13,239 nt of DNA from Erythrobacter donghaensis (GTDB lineage: Bacteria; Pseudomonadota; Alphaproteobacteria; Sphingomonadales; Sphingomonadaceae): NCBI RefSeq assembly GCF_001557325.1, contig NZ_LSJS01000244.1, positions 1 to 13,239 on the forward strand, read 5' to 3'. Made by a program: the position numbers and the translations under genes. The notes under the pieces were generated by a model. The model had not been told where the DNA came from. It worked only from the letters and a program-made list of their open reading frames with translations, and made no database searches. This document shows, piece by piece, positions 1 to 6,758 of the stretch (the stretch's first letter is position 1; each line of letters opens with the position of its first letter).

Positions 1-2
1 GC

Positions 3-101
3 GATGCGCCGTCCGCCTGGTATCCGCCGCTCACCGGCCGGGCCTGGCCCGACGGCCCGGGCGATCCCGAGGATGACAGCATGTGGCAGGCAGCCGAATG
101 A
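3..101 (+). CDS. 3' end of an unidentified T4SS-operon gene (partial)
   Basis: Only the last 32 codons and the TGA stop are inside the window; the start lies to the left. The visible tail is hydrophilic and rich in Pro, Asp and Trp (it contains AWYPPLTGRAWP and ends in MWQAAE). It has no membrane segment or motif that I recognise. It is supported as coding by its 4-base ATGA overlap with the ATG of virB6 at 98, the same coupling seen at the virB6/virB9 junction, and by the absence of any better frame before virB6. Position suggests a T4SS component (VirB4, VirB5 or a lytic transglycosylase often precede virB6), but the tail does not identify it. Confidence 0.6.
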   Translation, partial: DAPSAWYPPLTGRAWPDGPGDPEDDSMWQAAE

Positions 102-1303
102 GCGCGAACTGCGATTCTGCCGCACAGGCGATGGGCACCGGCGTCTCCGCGGCGCTGACCGCGGTCGACTGCATCGCTGCCAATGTCTCCGAACAGGCCT
201 TCAACCGCCTGTTCGGCGACGATGGCCAACTGGCCTTCGCTCTGACGGTGGTGCTGGGGCTCTATGTCGGCTTCTTCGGCATCTCGCTGATGCTCGGCCG
301 CTCGAACATCTCGGTGCGCGCGCTGGTTCCGAAGATGATGACGCTGGGGCTGGTCCTGACCTTCGCCACCAGCTTCGTCGCCTTCTCGAGCGTGTTCTAC
401 AACATCTTCATCGGCGGGCCCGACCAGATCGCCGGGATCCTCACGGGAACGCGCGGCGAGAGCGCCACTGCGGTGTTCGCGCAGAAGCTCGACGTGGTGT
501 TCCTCGCGATCCAGCAGGCGAGCGGGGACACCTCCAACATCAGCGCCTTCTCGCCCCCGGGGATGATGTGGCTGGGGGCGATGCTGCTCTTGCTGGGCAC
601 GGTCGGCATGCTGGTGACCGCGCGCATCGCGCTGGCGCTGCTGCTGGCGCTGGGGCCGATCTTCGTGGTGCTGGCGCTGTTCGATGGCACGCGCGGGCTG
701 TTCACCGGCTGGCTCAAGGGGCTGACGATGATGGCGCTGGCGCCGCTGCTGGCGGTGCTGGGCGGGTCGATCATGCTCGAGATTTCCGTGCCGGTGCTGG
801 CCGCGCTGGTCGCGGTCCCGGGCAAGATCGACCAGCAGGCGGCGATGGCGTTCTTCCTGATCGGTGCGGTGCATGTCGCGCTGATGCTGCTGTCGCTGAA
901 GGTCGCGGGGACGATGGTCGCCGGCTGGCAGGTGTTCGGCCTGGTGCCTTCGCCGGAGCGCGAGCGGCCTGCCGAGACCCCGCGGCCCGTGCCCGTCGCG
1001 CAGCCGGCAGCGACGGCGCCGCGCAACACCAATGTCGCCCCCGTGACCCCCGCCGCCACTGCGCGCCGCATCGATGTCGCGCCGCCGCCGCCGGTGGTGG
1101 TCGCCAATGACACCGGCACCGATGGCGGAGCGGTGCGCGATACCCGCGTCGTCACGGCCGTGAGCGGGGGCGGTCAGGTGGTTTCCATCGCCGCCGCGCC
1201 GGCGCGCACCCGCGGGATCGGCAACCGCTTCCGTTCGACTTCCTCCTCGGGCCCGACCGCGCCCGCCCCCAAGCCGACGACGCCTTCGGAGACCTATCAA
1301 TGA
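98..1303 (+). CDS. virB6: Type IV secretion system protein VirB6/TrbL
   Basis: This is a polytopic inner-membrane subunit of the T4SS translocation channel. From the chosen ATG it has 401 residues. Hydrophobic segments appear near residues 44-66, 76-98, 150-195 (two close segments), 205-240 and 255-275, giving about six membrane spans, as expected for VirB6/TrbL. After the last span (VFGLVP) about 120 residues form a Pro/Ala/Thr/Arg-rich, probably disordered, tail. I chose ATG 98 because it overlaps the preceding stop as ATGA; an in-frame GTG at 83 would add five residues and overlap more. Its own stop overlaps the virB9 start as ATGA at 1300-1303, so the two are probably translationally coupled. 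The family assignment rests on the span pattern and its place directly before virB9-virB10-virB11. Confidence 0.85.
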   Translation: MSANCDSAAQAMGTGVSAALTAVDCIAANVSEQAFNRLFGDDGQLAFALTVVLGLYVGFFGISLMLGRSNISVRALVPKMMTLGLVLTFATSFVAFSSVFYNIFIGGPDQIAGILTGTRGESATAVFAQKLDVVFLAIQQASGDTSNISAFSPPGMMWLGAMLLLLGTVGMLVTARIALALLLALGPIFVVLALFDGTRGLFTGWLKGLTMMALAPLLAVLGGSIMLEISVPVLAALVAVPGKIDQQAAMAFFLIGAVHVALMLLSLKVAGTMVAGWQVFGLVPSPERERPAETPRPVPVAQPAATAPRNTNVAPVTPAATARRIDVAPPPPVVVANDTGTDGGAVRDTRVVTAVSGGGQVVSIAAAPARTRGIGNRFRSTSSSGPTAPAPKPTTPSETYQ

Positions 1304-2139
1304 TCCGGCCCCATTACCGGCCCCAATATCGGCTCTGGCTCCTCGCGAGCCTTGCTCTTGCCCTTGCCGCCCCCGCCGCCGCGCCCCTCGCCGCGCAGGA
1401 CAGCCGGCTCCAGACGCTCGTCTATGATAAAGACGCGGTGGTGCGGATCGACGGGCGGGTGAAGGTGCAGACCACCATCAAGTTCGCCCCCGACGAGATC
1501 ATCGAGAACGTCGCGATCGGGGATTCGGCGGCGTGGCAGGTGCAGCCGAACAAGGCGCAGACGATCCTCTTCGTGAAGCCCCTGGAGCCGGCCGCGCGCA
1601 CCAACATGACCGTGGTGACCGACAAGCGCACCTACCTGTTCGATCTCGTCGCGAGCCCCAAGGCCGGCGCGCTTTACGTGCTCCAGTTCCGCTATCCCGA
1701 GCTCGAGAAGGCCGCCGAGGAAGCGCGGCTGGCCGCCATCGCCGAGGCCGAGGCGCAGGCGCAGCTTGCCGCCAACGCGTCCGATCCGGCGAACCCGGGC
1801 GCGGGCAGCACCGCCGATCCGGCCGAGCTCAATTTCGCCTGGGCAAGCGCGGGGACGCCCGAGCTCCTCCCGACGCGCACCTATGACGACGGCGAGGCGG
1901 TGTTCCTTACCTGGGCCCCCGGCGCGCCGATCCCCGCGATCCTCGTCACCAATGCCGAGGGCGACGAGGGGCCGGTCAACTACACCACCCGCGGCGACAC
2001 CGTGGTGGTCGACGGGGTGCCGCCGAAGATCATCCTGCGCTCGGGCCGTGACATCGCGACCCTGACCAACACCGGGCCGATGCCGCCCTCCTCGCGGCAG
2101 GCGGGCCTCGGCGCGCCGCGCAAGGGCCGCAAGAAGTGA
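1300..2139 (+). CDS. virB9: Type IV secretion system outer-membrane core protein VirB9/TrbG
   Basis: VirB9 forms the outer-membrane ring of the T4SS core with VirB10 and, usually, the lipoprotein VirB7. The protein is 279 residues. It begins with a Sec-type signal peptide: basic Arg residues at 3, 7 and 11, a Leu/Ala core at about 12-28, and likely cleavage near A28-A32. The N-terminal beta domain shows family landmarks: VYDKDAVVRIDG, then EIIENVAIGDSAAWQV, then LFVKPLEPAARTNMTVVTDKRTYLFDL. An Ala/Glu-rich linker around residues 135-175 leads to the C-terminal beta-sandwich (YDDGEAVFLTW, then VVDGVPPKIILRSG), which contacts the outer membrane. No Cys lipobox is visible. The start overlaps the virB6 stop, and virB10 begins 40 bases downstream with its own ribosome binding site. 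Confidence 0.93.
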   Translation: MIRPHYRPQYRLWLLASLALALAAPAAAPLAAQDSRLQTLVYDKDAVVRIDGRVKVQTTIKFAPDEIIENVAIGDSAAWQVQPNKAQTILFVKPLEPAARTNMTVVTDKRTYLFDLVASPKAGALYVLQFRYPELEKAAEEARLAAIAEAEAQAQLAANASDPANPGAGSTADPAELNFAWASAGTPELLPTRTYDDGEAVFLTWAPGAPIPAILVTNAEGDEGPVNYTTRGDTVVVDGVPPKIILRSGRDIATLTNTGPMPPSSRQAGLGAPRKGRKK

Positions 2140-2165
2140 CCGTTCCCCTGAACCACCTGTTTGCC

Positions 2166-2171
2166 AAGGAG
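2166..2171 (+). promoter_or_regulatory. Strong ribosome binding site of virB10
   Basis: AAGGAG stands 8 bases before the ATG at 2180. It is the clearest Shine-Dalgarno sequence in the T4SS operon and fixes the virB10 start. It contrasts with virB6 and virB9, which start inside the preceding stop codon. Confidence 0.8.
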
Positions 2172-2179
2172 AGCATCTG

Positions 2180-3334
2180 ATGCGTCTGGCCATGCGTTTG
2201 CCGTCCAAGAAGGGCACCGGAGAGGGCGATGAGGGCGCGGTCGATCCGCGCACCCGCGAGAGCGCCGAGATCATCGACCTCGCCAGCCGCGCGGCCTTCC
2301 CGGCGGTCACCGACCGCAAGGTCAAGGGTGACGGGCTGGCCGCCGCCGCCGGGATGATGGTGGTGCTCGGGCTCGGGGCGGTGACCTTCTGGGCGATGAA
2401 CGCCGCGCGCACCGCCGAGCCGCAGGGGATCGGCAATCCCGCCGTCACCCAGCCGCCGGCCGCCACGCCGGTGATGCAGCCTGCGCAGCCGATGGGCGAT
2501 CCCGCGCAGGTGCAGCCGGTTGCAGCCCCGGTCGCGCTCCAGGCCGATCCCGCCCCGACGCCGGTCTTTTCCGGCAATCCCGGGGTGGCGAACGTGCCTG
2601 CGGTCAATCCCTACAGCAGCCCGATCCAGGTCTTCGATGGCAGCTCGGCGCGCAGCGTGACTGCCGCCGCGCCACCCTCTGCCCCCGCGCCGGGCACGCC
2701 TGCGGGCGCAGCGGGCGGCACCGGCGGCGCGGCCGCATTCGCCAGCAGCATCGGCGGTGTCGGCGGCGGGCCCGCAGAGGCGCGCGCGATGACCAACCCC
2801 TCGACCACCGTGACCGAGGGCACGCTGATCCCCGCGATCCTCGAGACCGCGATCAACACGGACGTGCCCGGCTATGTCCGCGCCGTGGTCAACCAGGACG
2901 TGCGCAGCTTCGACGGCAAGCGCGTGCTCGTCCCGCGCTCGACCCGCCTGATCGGCCAGTACCGCGCGGGCGTCGAGCAGGGTCAGCGCCGCGCCTATGT
3001 GATCTGGACGCGGCTGATCCGGCCCGACGGCGTCTCGGTCAACCTCGCCTCGCCCGCAGTCAGCTTCGACGGGGCGACCGGGATCGAGGGCGACGTCAAC
3101 AGCCACTTCTTCAAGCGCTTCGGCTCGGGCCTGCTGCTCTCGGTGGTCGGCGGCCTCGGTGCGGTGGCGACCGGCGGCATCGGCGGTGCGATTCTCGCAG
3201 GCAGCGCGCAGAACGCGGCCAATTCGGCGGTGCAGCAGCAGGGCCAGATCAGCCCCACCATCCGCGTGCGCGCGGGCGAACCGATCCGCGTCTACACCGC
3301 GCGCGATCTCGATTTCACCGCAGTCGGCGGCTGA
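2180..3334 (+). CDS. virB10: Type IV secretion system protein VirB10/TrbI
   Basis: VirB10 spans from the inner membrane to the outer-membrane pore and transmits ATPase-driven changes in the T4SS core. The protein is 384 residues. About 50 cytoplasmic residues precede one membrane span (about 52-73, GLAAAAGMMVVLGLGAVTFW). A periplasmic Pro/Ala/Gln- then Gly-rich stretch (about 78-200) follows. The conserved TrbI/VirB10 beta-barrel domain starts near residue 212 (TEGTLIPAILETAINTDVPG) and continues through VVNQDVRSFDGKRVLVPRSTRLIGQY, VIWTRLIRPDGVSVNL and FKRFGSGLLLSVVGGL, and it ends with ISPTIRVRAGEPIRVYTARDLDF. The stretch after FKRFGSG is hydrophobic and Gly-rich, matching the antenna region that forms the outer-membrane pore. 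The start is supported by AAGGAG 8 bases upstream. virB11 follows within 5-20 bases. Confidence 0.95.
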   Translation: MRLAMRLPSKKGTGEGDEGAVDPRTRESAEIIDLASRAAFPAVTDRKVKGDGLAAAAGMMVVLGLGAVTFWAMNAARTAEPQGIGNPAVTQPPAATPVMQPAQPMGDPAQVQPVAAPVALQADPAPTPVFSGNPGVANVPAVNPYSSPIQVFDGSSARSVTAAAPPSAPAPGTPAGAAGGTGGAAAFASSIGGVGGGPAEARAMTNPSTTVTEGTLIPAILETAINTDVPGYVRAVVNQDVRSFDGKRVLVPRSTRLIGQYRAGVEQGQRRAYVIWTRLIRPDGVSVNLASPAVSFDGATGIEGDVNSHFFKRFGSGLLLSVVGGLGAVATGGIGGAILAGSAQNAANSAVQQQGQISPTIRVRAGEPIRVYTARDLDFTAVGG

Positions 3335-3339
3335 CGCGG

Positions 3340-4353
3340 GTGGGCGCGGACGTGCATCGGCTGGAGACAGGCGAGGGGCAGGGGGCAGCGCCGCTTCCGG
3401 CCGAGCGCTCGGTCTATCTCGACGCCTATCTCGCGCCCTTCCGCCGCTGGCTCGAACGCGACACGGTGACCGAGATCATGGTCAACCGCCCGGGCGAGGT
3501 GTGGATCGAGGATGCCGCCAGCCCGGGGATGCAGCGGCTCGACACCCCCGAGATCGACGACCGGCTGGTGCAGCGCCTTGCCGAACAGGTCGCGCGGGTG
3601 AGCCACCAGGGGATCAACCGCGAACACCCGCTGCTCGGTGCAACCCTGCCCGATGGTGCGCGCGTGCAGTTCTGCGGGCCTCCGGCGAGCCGCAAGCACT
3701 GGGTGATGGCGATCCGCCGCCACCGCCGGCTCGATCTGCCGCTCGATGCCTATGACACCGGCCCGCTGGTGGGCGAGATGCAGTTCGACCTGCCCGATCC
3801 GCAAACCCAGCCGATCGCCTACCTGCGCGCCGCGATCCGCGCGCGGCGCACGATCCTGATCTCGGGCGGGACCAGCACCGGCAAGACCACCTTCCTCAAC
3901 GCCATGCTCGGCGAAATCCCGCCGGAAGAGCGCGTGGTGCTGGTCGAGGACACCCCCGAATTGCGGTTCCCGGGCGAGAATGCGGTCGGCCTGGTCGCGG
4001 TCAAGGGCGAGCTCGGCGAGGCCAAGGTCACCGCCAACGAGCTGCTCCAGGCCGCGCTGCGGCTGCGCCCCGACCGTATCGTGCTGGGCGAATTGCGCGG
4101 CGCGGAGAGCGTCAGCTTCCTGCGCGCGATCAACACCGGCCACCCGGGGAGCTTCTCGACGATCCACGCCAACTCCTTGCGCGGCGCATTGGAACAGCTG
4201 TCGCTGATGGTGATGCAGACCGGCATCGGCCTCACCCGTTCGGACACCATCGCCTATGCCGCGAGCGTGATCGACGTGATCGTCCAGCTCGGGCGCGACG
4301 CCAACGGCAAGCGCGGGATCACCAGCATCGCCGACAGCCGCAGTCTGGTCTGA
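3340..4353 (+). CDS. virB11: Type IV secretion ATPase VirB11
   Basis: VirB11 is the cytoplasmic hexameric traffic ATPase at the base of the T4SS. The 337-residue protein has the expected two-lobe layout. The N-terminal domain (about 25-150) contains YLAPFRRWLERDTVTEIMVN and the family signature GARVQFCGPPAS. The RecA-like domain carries Walker A GGTSTGKT at residues 176-183 (Lys182), an Asp-box VLVEDTPEL, Walker B RIVLGELRG, and the His-box GHPGSFSTIHANS. The start is GTG at 3340, five bases after the virB10 stop, with no clear ribosome binding site. A second in-frame GTG at 3352 has a G-rich stretch upstream and is an alternative, so the first four residues are uncertain. It is the last gene of the T4SS operon here; no virD4 coupling-protein gene follows. 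Confidence 0.95.
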   Translation: MGADVHRLETGEGQGAAPLPAERSVYLDAYLAPFRRWLERDTVTEIMVNRPGEVWIEDAASPGMQRLDTPEIDDRLVQRLAEQVARVSHQGINREHPLLGATLPDGARVQFCGPPASRKHWVMAIRRHRRLDLPLDAYDTGPLVGEMQFDLPDPQTQPIAYLRAAIRARRTILISGGTSTGKTTFLNAMLGEIPPEERVVLVEDTPELRFPGENAVGLVAVKGELGEAKVTANELLQAALRLRPDRIVLGELRGAESVSFLRAINTGHPGSFSTIHANSLRGALEQLSLMVMQTGIGLTRSDTIAYAASVIDVIVQLGRDANGKRGITSIADSRSLV

Positions 4354-4358
4354 TTTCG

Positions 4359-4376
4359 GGTTCGCTGACGCGAACC
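4359..4376 (+). terminator. Hairpin after virB11, no T-tract
   Basis: GGTTCGC, loop TGAC and GCGAACC form a perfect 7-bp stem starting six bases past the virB11 stop. No run of T follows, so a classical intrinsic terminator is not shown. It may stabilise the 3' end or act with another factor. A second CGAACCC at 4386-4392 could compete for the same left arm (GGGTTCG, 4358-4364), giving an alternative stem. Confidence 0.45.
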
Positions 4377-4405
4377 GCAGACCTTCGAACCCGGTCGCAA
4401 ACCGC

Positions 4406-4423
4406 TTGACGATTATGTGACAA
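4406..4423 (+). promoter_or_regulatory. Pho-box-like direct repeat / putative ppk promoter
   Basis: TTGACGA, TTAT, GTGACAA is a pair of 7-base direct repeats with a 4-base AT-rich spacer. Its reverse complement (TTGTCAC ATAA TCGTCAA) has the layout of the PhoB box (CTGTCAT, four A/T bases, CTGTCAT), with 5 of 7 and 4 of 7 matches. GTGACA at 4417-4422 could also act as a -35 element, with a poor -10 (TACACG) 17 bases on. It sits about 120 bases before the ppk start, in the only sizeable gap upstream of ppk-ppx. Control of ppk by PhoB is known in several bacteria; here it is inferred from this match only. Confidence 0.35.
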
Positions 4424-4541
4424 TCGCCTCCTTCGCATTTACACGTAAGCTGCTTGCGAACACATGCGCGCCCGGCGCATCATGGCGCGCGAGACAAGGC
4501 CCGCACCGCATCCTCGCGGTCACGGGCGGGACAGGGAAGCG

Positions 4542-6758
4542 ATGAGCACGTCACCGACCGGCACAGACCCCGCGCCCGCAAGCGCGGCGGGCACCACCCA
4601 GATGGCGGTTCTGGGCCCGGACGAATCCCCCTATTTCAACCGCGAGCTTTCGTGGCTCCAGTTCAACCAGCGTGTGCTGGCCGAGGCCTGCAACGAGGCC
4701 TACCCGCTGCTCGAACGCCTGCGCTTCCTGTCGATCTCGGGCAGCAATCTCGACGAATTCATGATGATCCGCGTCGCCGGGCTCGTGGGGCAAGTGCAGC
4801 GAGGGTTCGATGCGCCCTCGATCGACGGGCGCAGCCCCTCGCAGCAGCTCGCCGCGATCCGCGACACCCTCGCGATCCTCTCGCAGCGCCAGCAATCGAT
4901 CTGGCGGAGCCTGCGAACCGGGCTCGCAGACGCCGACATCCACGTCGCCGACGAGGAACGCGTCAGCCCCGAGGTGCACAAGTGGCTCAAGCGCTACTTC
5001 CTCAACGAGATCCTGCCGATCATCACCCCGCAGGCGCTGGACCCTGCGCACCCGTTCCCCTTCGTCCAGAACGAGGGCATGGGCCTGCTCTTCACCCTGA
5101 CCCGCGACGCGACGCGTGAACAGCTGATCGAGATGGTGCTGATCCCCAGCGCGCTGCCGCGCTTCGTGCGCGTGCCCGAAGCGGTGACCAGCGCGGGATC
5201 GGGCAAGGGCGGGGTGCTCTACATGTCGATCGCGCGGCTGATCCAGCGCTATGCCGAGGCGCTGTTCCCGGGATTTACGATCCAGGGTGACGGTCTGTTC
5301 CGGGTGCTGCGCGACAGCGACATCGAGATCGCCGAAGAGGCCGAGGATCTGGTGCGCACCTTCCGCAGCGCGATCCAGCGCCGCCGCCGCGGCCAGGTGA
5401 TCCAGCTCGAAATCGAGGAGGATTTCGATCCTGCCGCCGAGGCCCTGCTGCTCGACCAGCTCGGCATCAACGAGGCGGCGCTGATCAAGACCGACGGCAT
5501 GATCGGGATCGACGGCCTCGCCGAAATCGTCCGCGAGGACCGGCCCGACCTCAAGTTCGATGCCTATTCCCCGCGCTTTCCCGAGCGTATCCGCGAGCAT
5601 GACGGGGACGTGTTCTCGGCGATCCGCGAGAAGGACATCGTCATCCACCACCCCTACGAAAGCTTCGAGGTGGTGGTCGATTTCCTGCGTCAGGCGGCGG
5701 CCGATCCCGATGTGGTGGCGATCAAGCAGACGCTCTACCGCGCCGGCAGCCAGTCGGCGGTGATCGGCGCGCTGATCGAGGCGGCCGAGGCCGGCAAGTC
5801 GGTTACTGCAGTGGTGGAGCTGAAGGCCCGCTTCGACGAGGAGCAGAACCTGCAATGGGCGAGCAAGCTCGAGCGTGCGGGCGTGCAGGTGATCTACGGC
5901 TTCACCGACTGGAAGACCCACGCCAAGGTCGCGATGGTGGTGCGCCGCGAGGGTGAGGGGTTCCGCACCTATTGCCACTTCGGCACCGGCAACTATCACC
6001 CCGTCACCGCCAAGATCTACACCGACCTCAGCTTCTTCACCGCCGACCCCAAGCTCGGGCGCGATGCGGCCAAGATGTTCAACTTCGTCACCGGCTATGT
6101 CGAGCCCCACGCCCTCGAGCGGCTGCACATCGCGCCGATCGACCTGCGCCAGGAGATCTACGACCGCATCGACGCCGAGATCGCCAACGCCCAGAAGGGC
6201 AAGCCCGCCGCGATCTGGATGAAGTGCAATCAGCTGACCGACGAGGGCATGATCGACCGGCTCTATGCCGCGAGCAATGCCGGGGTGCAGGTCGAACTCG
6301 TGGTGCGCGGGATCTGCTGCCTCAGGCCGGGGATCGCCGGGATGTCCGAGAATATCCGCGTCAAGTCGGTGATCGGCCGCTTCCTCGAACACAGCCGCAT
6401 CTATGCCTTCGCGGGCGGTCACCCGATGCCGAGCGCGCAGGCGGCGGTGTTCATCGCCTCGGCCGACATGATGAGCCGCAATCTCGATCGCCGGGTCGAG
6501 ACGCTGATCCCCGTGCTCAACCGGACGGTGCACGATCAGGTGCTCCAGCAGGTGCTGCTCGCCAACATGCTCGACAGCGAACAGAGCTGGTGGCTGCATC
6601 CCGATGGCAGCTATTCGCGCGTGAAGGCGGAAGAAGGGGTCAAGCCGTTCAACTGTCACCGCTATTTCATGACCAATCCCTCGCTCTCCGGTCGCGGCGG
6701 GGCGCTCGAGGCAGGCGCGGTGCCCAAGCTGTCGCTGCGAAGGGGCGCGGTGGCATGA
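4542..6758 (+). CDS. ppk1: Polyphosphate kinase 1
   Basis: PPK1 reversibly polymerises the gamma-phosphate of ATP into inorganic polyphosphate. From ATG 4542 the protein is 738 residues, close to the usual length. The N-terminal helical domain starts at YFNRELSWLQFN (residue 31) and includes the signature SGSNLDEFMMIRVAGL. The head domain follows, then the two phospholipase-D-like catalytic domains. The phosphorylated His is His460 in the HAKVAMV motif and the second active-site His is His617 in HSRIYAF. Their separation of 157 residues equals that of His435 and His592 in Escherichia coli PPK. ELKARFDEEQN and CHFGTGNYH are also intact. I chose 4542 because AGGGA lies 6-10 bases upstream; in-frame ATGs at 4464 and 4482 lack such a site and would add an Arg/Pro-rich leader unlike the family. 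The stop overlaps the ppx start (ATGA). Confidence 0.96.
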   Translation: MSTSPTGTDPAPASAAGTTQMAVLGPDESPYFNRELSWLQFNQRVLAEACNEAYPLLERLRFLSISGSNLDEFMMIRVAGLVGQVQRGFDAPSIDGRSPSQQLAAIRDTLAILSQRQQSIWRSLRTGLADADIHVADEERVSPEVHKWLKRYFLNEILPIITPQALDPAHPFPFVQNEGMGLLFTLTRDATREQLIEMVLIPSALPRFVRVPEAVTSAGSGKGGVLYMSIARLIQRYAEALFPGFTIQGDGLFRVLRDSDIEIAEEAEDLVRTFRSAIQRRRRGQVIQLEIEEDFDPAAEALLLDQLGINEAALIKTDGMIGIDGLAEIVREDRPDLKFDAYSPRFPERIREHDGDVFSAIREKDIVIHHPYESFEVVVDFLRQAAADPDVVAIKQTLYRAGSQSAVIGALIEAAEAGKSVTAVVELKARFDEEQNLQWASKLERAGVQVIYGFTDWKTHAKVAMVVRREGEGFRTYCHFGTGNYHPVTAKIYTDLSFFTADPKLGRDAAKMFNFVTGYVEPHALERLHIAPIDLRQEIYDRIDAEIANAQKGKPAAIWMKCNQLTDEGMIDRLYAASNAGVQVELVVRGICCLRPGIAGMSENIRVKSVIGRFLEHSRIYAFAGGHPMPSAQAAVFIASADMMSRNLDRRVETLIPVLNRTVHDQVLQQVLLANMLDSEQSWWLHPDGSYSRVKAEEGVKPFNCHRYFMTNPSLSGRGGALEAGAVPKLSLRRGAVA

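Noticed and set aside
1297..3106. Long minus-strand open frames opposite virB9 and virB10
   Set aside because: They show only GC-driven low-complexity sequence, while the plus strand holds complete VirB9 and VirB10 proteins.
4464..4541. ATGs at 4464 and 4482 as the ppk1 start
   Set aside because: No ribosome binding site and an Arg/Pro-rich leader atypical of PPK1; ATG 4542 has AGGGA at the right distance.
4551..6659. 702-residue open frame antisense to ppk1
   Set aside because: It mirrors the full ppk1 gene, is rich in His/Asp/Arg as expected from the antisense of GC-rich codons, and has no recognisable domain. ppk1 carries all its catalytic motifs.
5972..6754. Upstream extension of ppx through the end of ppk1
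   Set aside because: The added sequence is Arg/His-rich noise in a second frame of ppk1; Ppx family proteins start near the ATG at 6755.
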